In this document: positions 52,765 to 64,000 of the stretch, in pieces
Numbering within the stretch: position 1 is the first letter of the stretch
How the letters are laid out: every line of letters begins with the position of its first letter
Made by a program: the position numbers and the translations under genes
From: Cruorifilaria tuberocauda
Lineage: Eukaryota > Nematoda > Chromadorea > Rhabditida > Onchocercidae
Direction: 5' to 3'
Assembly: GCA_013365365.1 (NCBI GenBank)
Contig: JABVXU010000017.1
Span: forward strand, 186,001 to 250,000
Length of the DNA: 64,000 bases
Notes under the pieces: generated by a model
The model's database searches: none
The model's input: the letters and a program-made list of their open reading frames with translations, nothing else
What the model was told of the DNA's origin: nothing

Positions 52765-53430
52765 AGTGCGTACCAAATGAATAAGGAGTGTGAAATATTA
52801 AGGTGATGAATATTTTAATGGAATCTTTCATGTTAAAACTTTTGATTGTTAACTGTAACACCGGTCTCTTACTATTTAAAAAAAGTTAGGATAATAATAG
52901 AGATAAAAGTTAGTGTAAAGGGATGTAATTGGAAGATGTGTGTGCTGATGTGTTAATTAAATGGAGTGATGTAATGTAAGCTTGGAAGATAGTGTAATAT
53001 CGCCATTGATGGCGATAACTGTTATTAGAAGCAGGACTGAATGATAAGGAGTCACTTTGGTAGGATGGTCAATAATTGTTTTCCCTTTGTTGGTATTTCT
53101 CATCTCATAAATGATTATAAAAGCAAAAGTTGACAGAATCCTCAGAATGAAGTGGCCATATATCAAGTGTGCCATATTTACTTTTTTCCATTTTCGCTCA
53201 CTTCTTTGGAGAATATTTGTGAAAGAGAAAGAGAGGGAAGGGAAGAGATGAAGAGAGGAGGGAAAGAAATCTGAATGGCTAAAGTACCATGCAATACCTT
53301 TTCGTTGCTGTATAGAATAGAAGTGAGCATCAGGGAGTGAGGTTGTGGAAGAGCGATACTGGTAGAACAATTCTGGGTGTTGAAGGCGATCGATGATGAG
53401 CTGGTGCCGTTTGCTTGAATTGATAGATGA
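52765..53430. other. SMG5 3' flank
   Basis: No conserved coding was seen. Around 53220-53275 the plus strand is strongly purine-rich (GAGAAAGAGAGGGAAGG-type), which creates spurious open frames on the minus strand. Confidence 0.4.
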
Positions 53431-53784
53431 ATGGGCTCAGATAATTTGTCGTCATCGTCGTCACTGTGCTGCCGTCGCACTCCTCATCGTGAAATTCAGT
53501 GGTTTTTCCCTGTGATCTTTCTTTCGTTCTTTCGGTCCGATACAGCAAGCCATCAGTTAGAAATTATGCTGCTATCGCTGCTGTTGCTGCTGCTGCTTAC
53601 CATTCAGACAATTTCATTCCTCACATCGCGAATGATTCTTGCGACCTCCTTGCTCCTGTTGGATAGTAAAGAGGAGAGAGGGAATATGTGTAACAGAAGA
53701 ATGCTTCGGAAAGAAAGAGCATTCAGGAGTTGCTTAAAGAAGTGTGAAGTCATCTTGGAACTACTTCTGAACGAAAGAAAATGA
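53431..53784 (+). CDS. Hypothetical 117-codon ORF with poly-leucine (CTG/TTG repeat), doubtful
   Basis: The frame opens MGSDNLSSSSSLCCRRTPH and runs through a CTG/TTG-rich triplet tract giving a leucine run (MLLSLLLLLLLTIQ) before a charged tail. It is not a family I recognise. Overlapping minus-strand frames of 72-137 codons show that the local composition alone keeps frames open here. No splice signals tie it to a gene. It could be an unspliced small gene, but simple-repeat noncoding sequence is likelier. Confidence 0.15.
   Translation: MGSDNLSSSSSLCCRRTPHREIQWFFPVIFLSFFRSDTASHQLEIMLLSLLLLLLLTIQTISFLTSRMILATSLLLLDSKEERGNMCNRRMLRKERAFRSCLKKCEVILELLLNERK
53567..53600 (+). repeat. CTG/TTG triplet repeat
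   Basis: An imperfect trinucleotide run (GCTGCTGTTGCTGCTGCTGC) stands in otherwise non-repetitive sequence. Confidence 0.7.
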
Positions 53785-54726
53785 AGATAGTGCGAGGGAG
53801 GGGAAAGAAAGATGAAAGGAAGAAGCATGGTGCTGATGTCTCTTTATGCTTGTTAAAAAGTGTTTATTTGTAAGGAGCGTCAAGGGAGACATCAAGGGGC
53901 ACGGATATTGGGTTAGAGGGGGGAAGAGGAGTTGTTCTAATAGGTTAATGGTTTATGCGTCCTGATTCGTTGATGTCTACAAATCCATCCATCATTCATC
54001 ACCATCACTATCATAAATGAGGCAGAGGGGTCGCTCCCCCGCTGTCCTCTCTCAACCCCGAACAAGTGTTATCATTGTCATTATTACAATGACATTAACA
54101 ATGGATCATATCTCTTTACCAGTTCCAGCTATTACTGTATAAGCCTGAATGTACATTCTTCGGATAACCAACCATCCGATCGCTATCACTTCAAATGAAA
54201 GCCAATGAGGGAGGGAGGCAATAAAGGCTATATCATTGGCTTTTCCACGTTTTTTTAATTCTCCCGTACCGCTTTCTCCCTTCATTTACTTCATTCATTC
54301 TTAGCCGCCACTCCACCATGCAATTCTTTTTCCGCACCAATCATTTATCCTTTTGAAATTTGTTCATTTTGACTAATTCTGAGCAGTCCATATCTATTCT
54401 TGCACAATCCACATAGAGTAAGGCATAGGCCATTGCAGGTGTTGTGCAGTAGCACTGTTCTGGATTGTATCTATGTCTAGTCTATGTAACTGTTATACTT
54501 TTACGCTACGTATGCTTTTCATTTTTTCATTACCGTAAATCCGTTCGAACCAGCCAGTCGAACTAGTATTGGTATTTGTTGTAGCAGTAGCTTCTTTTCA
54601 ATACGCCTCTTACATATTTGTTTTTAATGTTGAGGGACCGAAATGTGTCCATCTTCTGTGAAAGTTGCAATAGATTGGTTTATTAGCTTTCAATTTTAAT
54701 TCAATTAACGATTTTATCATGTAGCG
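53785..54726. other. Gene-poor stretch
   Basis: No conserved coding block was recognised. Local GC content is somewhat higher than in the intergenic regions to the left. Confidence 0.4.
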
Positions 54727-55269
54727 ATGCATATGAGGTCGTTGTGTAGGATGGGCAGTTGGACGATATTTAGTATTTGTTTGGATGCTTTACGAGGTTT
54801 AAGATGCAAAAAGCTGGAAAAGAGCTGTTTGACAACGCATGTGCATATAGCTGCTGGTTGTTCCTTTTCCTTCATTGAAATTCAATTCCCTAATCGGCTC
54901 CTTCTTTTCTTCTGCCTTCACATCTGCGCCACCAAGAGTCTATATTGCAAGGCCCATTTATACATTCATTCACTTGAAGGGATAGCTTATAGAAGTAATC
55001 GTAAGGGAAGAAGGGTGAGAATGGAAAGGATTAGCGGTGGGAAGAGGAGGAGCGGATGGGTAACAATTTATCATCATATGTGCACAGAGGTGTGTGTATC
55101 ACTGCGTTGCAACCAATTTAGTCCTTATCCTTCATATTATTTACTTGTTTATGTAATTGCTTCTTCCTTACACTTCACTCTTTCACTTCATTTGTATTCC
55201 TCTCACTTATATTCATTACTAGCCTACAGTTCCGAATCCTCCTTCCAACATTTCCTGTATCACCCGTAA
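54727..55269 (+). CDS. Hypothetical 180-codon ORF, unknown
   Basis: This uninterrupted ATG-started frame of 543 bases is the longest in the right part of the window and is unusually long for this base composition. The predicted chain begins MHMRSLCRMGSWTIFSICL, is rich in Cys, His, Ser and hydrophobic residues, has a basic patch (RKGRRVRMERISGGKRR) near the middle, and ends in a Ser/Leu/Tyr-rich stretch. No domain, signal peptide or homologous family was recognised. No clear polyadenylation or trans-splice signal was assigned. It could be a taxon-restricted gene, a retained exon, or a chance frame. Confidence 0.22.
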   Translation: MHMRSLCRMGSWTIFSICLDALRGLRCKKLEKSCLTTHVHIAAGCSFSFIEIQFPNRLLLFFCLHICATKSLYCKAHLYIHSLEGIAYRSNRKGRRVRMERISGGKRRSGWVTIYHHMCTEVCVSLRCNQFSPYPSYYLLVYVIASSLHFTLSLHLYSSHLYSLLAYSSESSFQHFLYHP

Positions 55270-58200
55270 ACGTTATTCCGATCTTCTATTTCTACCATCA
55301 TTCATTACTGCTAGTCGACCCTTTGTTTCATAGATTACCATTTTTTTTTGGCTTACATAACTCTGCACTAGTTGAAAATTTTAGCTTCTGATACCCTTTT
55401 TCTTACTCAGATTTTCACTTTCTGCTTTCCTTTTATCAGTGAAATTTTAGCTGTGAATCTGTTTTTCTCGTTTAGATTGGAATATAAGTGCTGTTTCAAC
55501 ATTCTGATTTATGAATTCTGTTAACGTTTAATAATTTGAAGTATTTGAAACGGTTTTCGGCGGAAACCAGTTTTTCATGGAAGCAAACATCAGTTGCCCA
55601 TCCTAACTGAACATTTGTATAAAATTATTTACTTTGGATTATCCGGCCTGCTTCTAAAGCCTGTGTAATATGTTCAGGAAGTTTTTGCTTCCCGAAAGAA
55701 TACTTGAATTTGAAAACCTAATTTATACTTTCTTTTTGCACGATTTCTTGAGATTTCTCTGAAAAATATTCTTGGACTTGCATTTGGTAGCAAGTTATTT
55801 TATTGTTTGAATCAAGTGTTCAACTTCTAAAAGGTTTCTTACTTGTTATGTATAATACTTTGCTTTTTGTATTTCATGCTCACTTCAGTAATAGTAATGT
55901 TGCTTAATGTGATAATTTTTGGGAAGAGAAAGAAGAATGGTAGTAGGGCTTATTCAAACAGTTGAATCAACTAGAAGATGATAGAACCAATGAAGGTTTT
56001 CAGAAACATATTGTTTATACACTGAGAATATTAAAGAAAGCTTTAAAGGATTGATATCATCCATGTTCAGAAGCTTTTTATATATAGTTTATATATAGTG
56101 CATCCTTTTGCTATCTGTTTTTTGCCGAATATAGATTTTGTTCGGATTCTGTTTAATCCGTAGTATATTCTACAGATTATTGTTTTAAAGTTGCTGTACA
56201 GTACTATATCTCCAGAATTGGTTTGGACTTTATATTAAAGAGAATACCTAATTTAAACATAAAAAGGAAGAATTGCATTTATGTGAACTTTGGGGCAATT
56301 AACACTTTATTGGAATCTTTGTGAAGGAAAAACTTTGCTTCTGCTTAGGGATGAATGATACATTAATCCACTGAAATGATACCTCAAGTAGTTTAGTTGT
56401 TCGTTATCCTTTATAATACAACTTAGAGGTTTCAGAAAAAGAAATTTTGGGTGTGATTAGTACTGATTTAAAGAAGTGAATTTCGTACTTGTTATTATAT
56501 GTGGTTAAACAACGCTTGTTAAGAGTTGTGAAGGGTAGGTCATTTAAGAGTTCTGTGAGTATTGAATGCGGGAATCTACAAGTAAGAAGTAGACAGTTCA
56601 GATAAATTACGGAACTTTGTAAAACCGTTTCCTAATGCAGAATCCTTGCCGCTTATCACTATTATTTGTAAGATGAATGACACTACATAAAGTACTAAAT
56701 AAATGAAAGGATTTTCGAATCTCATAAATCCTTATAACAAATTCCATCTAGTTGTTACTTATAAGTTATAACATATTTTGGTAATTAATTTCAGGTGAAA
56801 AGTGTGGCCGCTGGTAAGTTTTGCCGGTAGTTGAGAGTACAAAATTTCACTAATCTGGAACTAACTATTTTGATGCGATGATCAGAGGTTCAAAATACTA
56901 CTGGCGATTGATGGTTAAGTTCACGTCGAATGAATATCCTTGTTCACGTGTTAAGCTTAAATAAAATTTAAGCGAGAAATGGTATATCAGTGCTATCATC
57001 ATTGAAGTTATCGATAGCAGGACAAATCATTGTCATGATTTAATACTTATTAAAGTTTGAAGAGGATTCGAAATTGCGTCATCAATGCGCTCGTAATCCT
57101 GGTGAAATGGTGTCTTTGAATGTTATAAAGTTGTTCGGAATTAGTGAGTATGAACCATAAAATTGTTTTATTACTTTTCTTAACTGTTCTTCATGAAACT
57201 TAATATTCATTTTTGTATCGTGCCTTTTACCATGTGAGAACTTAAATAAAGTTCAAATAATTGTGTTTGGATTGCGATTTCTATCATCAGTGATTTCACT
57301 GTTTAACGGTATTTTACGTTTTGTAATTTGCTGCAAATTTTTTTTTTTTTGGGAAATTGAAGGGTTTGTAATATAACGACTGAATTTGTTGGAAGACTAC
57401 TATTTGATTTATTTTTTAGTGTTAGTAAATTTTTCGCTCACCAATTAGTAGTTCGCATCAAAACTTAATTCTATGGTTTTTCATCTTGTATTTTTACCAT
57501 GACGGCACTTGTATAGTTGAAGTCAAATATCTGATTTATTTGATTTATTTTCCTATTCCAATTAAGTTGTAGTATCATTGATGTCTAACTGCAGTGGAAA
57601 ATATTTGTCAGGTCGCTTCAAGAAGAACCAAACAGTGAAGGTGTTAGTAATTTCTTGCTCGACTTGGACTTGGGTCAATATCTTCCGAGAATTTGAATGT
57701 TGTTTTTGATGAGGCTAGTGTGTAAAATAATGCTCAGCTATTGTACAGGATAGTGTATTTCATAATCTGTATAAAAAATTTATTTAATCTCATAAGGTAG
57801 CATTTACTTTCCACCATACAGAGTTGAAGCATTGTGTGTCGTATCTTCCGTCAGTAGCAGTCTGCAATGTTACCGGGGCACTGATCAGAAATTTGTCACC
57901 GACCTGTGCATTGGTAGTTTGTGCGCGTAGTAGCATTGGTACTGATAGTAACTGTAGATAATATAGATAATATAGATATTTTATTATTGTACTTGTTGAG
58001 TTTAGTAAAAGTTCTTTCAAGCGAAGGAAAATTTACGTCTTTTGCATCACATTGATACTGTCCGAATTTCTCGTAGGAGTCAAGTATTCCTTACAGATTT
58101 ATAGTTTTTGAATTTGTTGAGTAACAGGAATTTTCAAAGTTCTTTGTTATTTTTGATAAGGTTGAGCTCATTCTTATTATACATTAATTGATATCGCTTC

Positions 58201-60269
58201 GAAGATATTTTTTGGGCTTCGTCTAAAACCATGGTATTCTTTCAAACAACAGTGTTAGTGGCAATAAGGGATTCGTAATTCGTCATTTTTCTTCTGATCC
58301 TTTTGCTCCTTCTTTTATCGGCACTTTATGTCTCCACTTTCGAACCTTTTTTCCCTCCATATTACGTGTCGTTGATAATAATTTTTGACACAGTTTGATA
58401 ATCATTTTCAAATCGAACTTAATGCCTTCCATTTTTGAATTTTTTGGAAGAGTTTTAAATGTTATTTGTCAGCGAAAGGACATTTGTCTGCTCTAGTTTT
58501 TTTTTTTCCATTAGTCGAAACAGCTGTATAACTAACTTTTTTTGCCTATGTTGTTTGATAGGGATATTTAATGGTTTGGGTTAGGGGGAAACGTATTTTG
58601 CAACTGTATCAATTATGCGTACGTTGCGAACTTATTTTGTGCGATAAGAGAGAAGGAGGGTAGTTCTATAAGCTGTAGTAAATAAGGAGTTTATTCTAAT
58701 CTTTATGAGATTTCCTTTTCCTTTTTAGGTTCATTGGCTCAACAAAACTTAATTTAAGGTTATGGGCACAAGTGAAGAAGAGAGCTTTTCAGACAAAAGA
58801 GCTTCTAATTTTTGAGTTTATCTTCGAAATGTCTACATTTAAATGAATGTGTTAAAACGATTAGTGCACTTTTTGGCTTACATTTTCGTCCTGTTGTTTT
58901 TTGTTTTTCAGGAGTAGAATATAGCAGTAACATTTTCCAGTTCTTTTTTAATTCCAGCAAAATTTGATGTCGAAACACTATGCACCTTAAGATTTCTACC
59001 CCATTAGTTTTTTCGCTTTAAATATTGTGCTCTTGAAATTGAGCGAATCTTTCTTTTCCGTTGTCGATTTTCATTTATCTCTCTAATAATCTCTTTAGAT
59101 ATGTATCGTTTGAGAAATTACTTGGTTCTTGTTTCCATTTTTCACCTCATTTACTATTGAGTTGGAGATTCTCAGCGCTCAAAGTTAGCGGAATCGCTAA
59201 CTAGATGCATGAAACTGAAATTTTGCATGTCATTTTGGTCATTATTAGGAATCAGCATTCTTTGATGTATCAAACTGAGAAGCTTAATAAAATGATGATA
59301 TTAACCAATATATTTTTATCGATGATTGCCAAATGGGATTTGCTGATAAAGATTGTGATTTATGTGGAGTAACCGAGAGCGCTTTGTTTTTTGTGATACA
59401 TCTAATGTAGGTGAATAATGAATTGGGATTAGATATTGAGCTGTAGGACGATCGATGATCTTTAGATTGTCCTCCACAATGAAGGCACAATCTATAAAAA
59501 AATCATGGACGATCAAAATTTTCTAATGAGACTTCTAATAATTTTGTTTTACTTTATCCAATAATAATGTATTAGAATCATTTTCTTGAAAATTTCGCTT
59601 TTTCCTTGTGCAGGTATTTTTTTTTTAAATATAGAGTGGAATTTACCAATATTAAGCGTTTCCAGCATATTTATATAAATCATAGAAATAAGCTGTATTA
59701 TTACATATTTGCATCTTATATAGTTATGAAATCTAACAATCATTGCATCCATCCATTGTTTCATCTCGTTGTAACATTTAATGAATTCCCTGAAATAAAT
59801 TTCTCCATTAGATGAGATTTATATATATATATATAAAATAACTTTATATGACAATCACTTTTGAATTGCAAATCTATTCATGGATGAAGTTAGTAAAATA
59901 GTGTACGTGTTGTTTTCTAACCTTACAAGCTTGTTTCCATTCTTTTACCTTTGTTGCACGTCGCTCAGGTTATCGCTTTTGCACTTCTGTTACCTCTTTG
60001 TTCGTAGTATATAGCAGTTTTCAGTTGAATTTTTCTCTTTTTGTTTTTGATTTCAACTTTCCTCGGAAGAAATATTTATATTTGATGTTCAATTTGATGT
60101 ACATTAGTGCTAGAAATCTATGCTATCCTACATTAAATTTTCAATTTATATTTCAAATCTCACATTATATTTTTATAGTTCATTCATTGGGATGTTCATC
60201 TAACTGCTGGACATTACTGCATTGACCAATGGAATGGTGTTTGTCGGTTAAAAAGGGAAACAAATCCGG
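55270..60269. other. Long noncoding or first-intron-like region with isolated exon-like blocks
   Basis: Conserved protein families were not recognised. Exon-like blocks include a 19-nt segment at 56795-56813 flanked by ATTTCAG and GTAAGT; an open block at 57056-57143 ending in A|GTGAGT that encodes FEEDSKLRHQCARNPGE; and a minus block near 57802-57946 encoding VGDKFLISAPVTLQTATDG before a GTAAAT donor. A TA repeat lies at about 59820-59836. The pattern fits 5' UTR exons and long introns of a gene to the right, but this is inference. Confidence 0.35.
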
Positions 60270-60335
60270 ATGGCTGCATCAAGTTGGATTGCTAAAGTTC
60301 GTAAACGAAATGATGTGCGCAAGGAAACCTTGAAG
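60270..60335 (+). CDS. Candidate first coding exon of an unidentified gene
   Basis: An ATG opens MAASSWIAKVRKRNDVRKET followed by LK and runs into a donor-like AAG|GTTGGA with no stop. Joined to a second candidate exon at 61530-61618 (acceptor ATCCCCAG, donor ACA|GTAAAA) it stays in frame and adds KLVFAERDATAAQGFVHRSQ and nine more residues. The combined basic peptide is not a family I recognise. The rest of the gene would lie beyond the window. Chance cannot be excluded. Confidence 0.25.
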
Positions 60336-61033
60336 GTTGGAGTAAATTTTTTTCGGTGATTTTATGAAGAAATTTTCTTTTTGTTTGCGTTCCAGACTGC
60401 AACAAATTAATTCTGTAATTACCTTTAGTACTCTTACGTATCTTTTTCATTTTTTTGCCCAAATTTAGTTTATTTAGCTCCAGCGTTGCAATCTGATTTT
60501 TATGATAAAATTCTTAAAGTATTGCTGGTTTTTTAAATGCCATCAAGTTGTGAAGCATAGTTTGGAGCTTTTTTTATGATGCAGTTTTCTTAGTAGTGAT
60601 AAAAAATGGTTGTGGCCAGAATAAAATCTTTCAGTGTTTTATCATTTAATATCATTTGAAAAGCAAATTTATACCTTAGTGTTCAATATTTGCTGAATCA
60701 CTTGACAGTTCTCGGTTTGTCGGTTGTTATGTTTGTATAATTTTGGTTAGGTTGTCCCGAGGAAGTGATGATTTTATATTGGGAAGGAATTTTTTTTTCT
60801 TTTTCCCAATATATTTAGCCGTTGATCTCCTTCTTATTTGTATTGTTGCAGCTTAGTGACAAGACAATGTCAACGTTTACCTTAAATTAGATTAGGTTGA
60901 CAAGTTCCGAAAAAACGAAAAATGAAGTGTTTGAAGCAGTTCTCTTAATTGTAGATTTTTCGGCAAATTATTTTAATTTTGGTTCAGTTAAATATATAAA
61001 TGCTACGAGATGATGTAAAGTGATAATTTCCAG

Positions 61034-61204
61034 AGATGGAAAAGGGATTTGAATGGCATAGTGAGATAGTAAGAATTGTAGGGATGTTCCTCCATCTGTT
61101 CCACGCGGAGCGTATTGACGAAGTTGCAGTGAATGGTGTTGAGATCAGTGAAATGATCTGTTTCATGGATGTGTTGATTGGCTTTTTGCTGAATATGGTG
61201 TTAA
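61034..61204 (+). CDS. Candidate internal exon, unidentified protein
   Basis: The block is flanked by a consensus acceptor (AATTTCCAG) and a consensus donor (A|GTAAGT) and stays open for 56 codons in phase 1 to phase 1. It reads EMEKGFEWHSEIVRIVGMFL and later HLFHAERIDEVAVNGVEISE, a protein-like amphipathic composition with balanced codon use. No family was recognised. It is not in phase with the candidate exons at 60270 and 61530, so they would not belong to one simple model. The overlapping minus-strand open frame has no ATG at its start. Confidence 0.3.
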
Positions 61205-61789
61205 GTAAGTGAAGGTGATGGAAATGTTTTCGGAAGACATTTGTTTGGAAAGGATCGTGCAAATTTATAATGGAAAATATTAGATGATTTGTGAGAAATA
61301 TATGAAATATCGTAGTTGCGGCTGGGTTAAGTATGGCTAGCGGCAATTGAGATAGGAATTGCAGGAGTCACTTAGAAGTTTCTCCCAGATGCTGAAGAGA
61401 GGAGGAGCAAAGGATAGAGTAGGAGTTTGGAAGGGAATTTGCCAGCCGTTTCGAGAGGAGTGACATTCATCTTACATCTTATCTCTTCACCGATATGTCC
61501 ATCATCCATTCGTGTTCATCGATCCCCAGAAATTGGTATTTGCTGAGAGGGATGCTACTGCTGCTCAAGGATTTGTGCATCGCTCTCAACGAGTTAGTAG
61601 TCAATCAGCGTGGACACAGTAAAAGACACTTTGTATGAGTGTCGGACAATTTACATCCAAACAACTTGCAAATTTCGTATTGATTCGACGATGTGCGGGG
61701 TCTATGTCAGCGAGCACCTTCTCCACCCGTCCGCAATGGGCGCAGAGACAAGGTGTAGTCGGGTCGACCGGCACGCCGCTCATCCGCCG

Positions 61790-61960
61790 ATCCGTTCATC
61801 CTACTCTTCTCCTCTCTCTCTCTCATCTATTCACTTTTCTACGCTTTCACCTTCTCCTCCAACACACATACACCACGCGTACACACACGCACACTCTCTA
61901 CACATATATATCCGCACAGATTTAACTCTCTCATCAGTGGACACACATACACATACATAC
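61790..61960 (+). repeat. CT and CA microsatellite cluster
   Basis: A CTCTCTCTCTCTC tract is followed by CACACATACAC, ACACACACGCACAC and ACACATACACATACATACAG tracts. The preceding 100 bases are unusually GC-rich for this window. Confidence 0.8.
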
Positions 61961-64000
61961 AGATAGATAGCAATGCATGCACACTTATAAAACAATATTA
62001 CTCTTTCATCCCCGAGTTCCTTTTTCTCCAATTGTTGTGAAGCATGTGCGTTTGCATGCATGCTTTCACTTCCTTCCACATATTTTTCTTAACTCATACC
62101 TTCACTATGAAGCTTCTCGTCTTTCCGATTCTATTTTCCATTATGGGTTTAGCCGAAGTGCCCTGCAAACAATGGCATCGGTCATTCCGATTTCAAACTC
62201 CAGACAACACTCATGTCATTTTCATCGCAGCTTGCTATGTATCTCAGTTATTCGCTCCGTAAAACATGTGGATCGGAGGGGTGTAGTAAACATTCATGTT
62301 GTTAATGCATCGTTCAATCATATCTACATGAGTTATTTCCATCATTTTTGATTTACAATGCACGTATCGCTCTTATTGTTGACAGTCAGTTAATGCTGAA
62401 GCAGACAGGTATGGCCAGGAATCTTACTTAAAAACGATTATGGTTTTGAAGGAATCATTCACATTTCAAATTAGTTAAATAGTTCCGGCCTGTCTCTCAA
62501 GTGTTTTCCACTTTTTATAGTCTTTTGATTTACTTTTAATAGTTCGACCAAGTCGATTTTTGTCTTCTTCATCTTTCACCGAGATAATATGATGCGATGC
62601 GGTATTCACTCTATTCAATTAACACTCTGGTTACAAAAGATGTTCTACGATTGAGCATTTAAATTATTTAGGCTGAAACAAGAGTAGGATGTACACTGTC
62701 ATCAATCTCTCAATTATTCAATTTTGAGGTGGATTTTTGTTTTGAGAAACTTGGTCGAATGAAGACACAACTTCGCTTAGGTTGCTGTAGTTTTAGATCT
62801 TATTTCCCTTTCTTGAACCGTTTCCTTTAATGGGACTATTATGATGACTATCATCTATTCATTGATATCTTTATCATTTCAGACCTGATTGTTGCCTTCT
62901 TTACTCCGGTTGGAAGTCATTAGTGATGAAATTTTGAATCACAGTTGTTTTTTGTAGTGTCATTACCATGAAATTAGGACTCAGCAGTGGGCATGCATAA
63001 ACATAACAAGTCGACCCTTATGTCGTAGCTGGTTTCGTTTTCATATTCTTGAATTGAGAGAGTTACAAAGATATTGGTAGTTTAAAATCAAAACGAAGTG
63101 AAAATTCTTATGAAAGTAATGGAATTTCGGCGTTAGTTGGGAAATCGAATTTATTGTTCTTTTTAGCATAACGTCAGTTTCATTCTTTGAGAAATCAGAG
63201 ATTGTAGATCGGCAGACGTTTATTTTTCATCGTTATGTTTCTGAGGCGTTTGTCTAAATTACAGTCATTTTTATAGCTAAGGAAAAAGACAAATTTAATT
63301 GTACTAAATTGACTTTTCATGAAATTATATAATGCTTGATATCTAATCGCTCAGTGGAATTGATTATTGGGATGGATACAACGTTAATAGAGTGTGTGAT
63401 GTTTGCGGCGAGATTGTAATGCACTTTTAGGTTTACACCTGCACTATTTGTTCGTGGCCATCTTTTCAAAGTCAATTGGATGAAATTGTTTTTGGACTGT
63501 AATAAATTGGTGTAATGATTACTTGTGGAAGGTCATTAACTCCCCATTTCTTCCTTCACTGATTATTAATTGTTCTTTATATTTCGATTACTTAATAATC
63601 AAAGAAAATTATGGATCATTTTGTTCTTGACTCTGTCCTTCGACGTCGATTTCTTTGTCAACTCTTTGTCAACCGACATATTACTGGTAGTAGAGGAAAT
63701 TTGGTATGGTTAAAGGTGCTAGATTTCATATTATTTCTAATTTATCTTCTAGTTTGTTGGAAAGTTCTTGTTTCCTTTTAATCATCTGTAATATTTTGAG
63801 TTTTATGTTAAAGAACTGTTACCAAAGCGGACACACAGACTGAAATTCATCTGATGTTAGTTAAAACTGTTTACTGGACAATTATTGCTAAATAAAATTA
63901 ATTTGTAATGTTGGTTCACGATCGATGACATAAAATAATTATAAAAAAGTCCATCAATTTTTATAGCAAATTACTATAAATAAGATATTCAATTTTTTAT
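61961..64000. other. Right-edge region without recognised gene
   Basis: Only short or ATG-poor frames are present. No conserved domain, tRNA or repeat array was recognised. It may be intron of a gene extending to the right. Confidence 0.4.

Noticed and set aside
52957..53548. Overlapping minus-strand ORFs of 72-137 codons
   Set aside because: They arise from purine-rich and simple repeat sequence; several frames are open at once and none resembles a protein family.
59820..59836. TA repeat as a possible promoter TATA box
   Set aside because: It is a plain dinucleotide run with no nearby start codon or exon.
60984..61346. 120-codon minus-strand open frame
   Set aside because: It starts at TTG, its composition is Ile/His/Ser-rich without recognisable motifs, and it overlaps a better exon candidate on the plus strand.

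Overview
This window is AT-rich eukaryotic DNA and almost certainly nuclear sequence from a parasitic nematode. Conserved proteins are split into many short exons (about 60-360 bp) by introns that open with GTAAGT-like donors and close with TTTCAG-like acceptors. Several start codons lie a few bases after a TTTCAG-type acceptor, as expected for spliced-leader trans-splicing. The intron-rich structure and base composition fit clade III (filarial/spirurid) worms, but the species cannot be fixed from the sequence. There are no bacterial features, CRISPR arrays or insertion sequences. All gene models were assembled by hand from translated homology, splice sites and intron phase, so exon ends are predictions.

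Left part (1-10.5 kb): the 5' end of a KLHDC2-like kelch gene (minus, running off the left edge); a secreted LDLa/EGF/fibrinogen-domain protein (minus, 11 exons); divergent to it, PEX13 (peroxisome import, plus); then a protein tyrosine kinase fragment that begins at the DFG motif. Middle-left (11-31 kb, all plus): a CC2D1/Lgd homologue (four DM14 domains plus C2), a small spliced gene of unknown function, the replicative helicase subunit MCM4 (18 exons), a tiny two-exon gene, and a calumenin/reticulocalbin with six EF-hands and an HDEL tail.

Middle-right (31-53 kb): a NEDD4-type HECT ubiquitin ligase (minus), divergent to a membrane-anchored short-chain dehydrogenase (DHRSX-like, plus); Integrator subunit 3 (minus, about 23 exons), divergent from SMG5 of nonsense-mediated decay (plus). 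Head-to-head pairs with gaps from 480 bp to about 1.1 kb recur (LDLa-fibrinogen/PEX13, NEDD4/SDR, INTS3/SMG5), suggesting shared promoter regions. The genes are unrelated housekeeping or trafficking functions and do not form a pathway, although MCM4, INTS3 and SMG5 are all nucleic-acid machines.

Right part (52.8-64 kb): no recognisable conserved gene. It holds microsatellites, several unusually long open frames (one of 180 codons) and isolated exon-like blocks with good splice sites. The likeliest reading is 5' UTR or first introns of a gene continuing to the right, possibly with a few young or unknown exons.

No convincing new system was found. The best leads are two unrecognised small spliced genes, a near-perfect 30-bp hairpin in an SMG5 intron, a kinase C-lobe without an N-lobe, and a stop-free 60-nt intron in the MCM4 ATPase domain.
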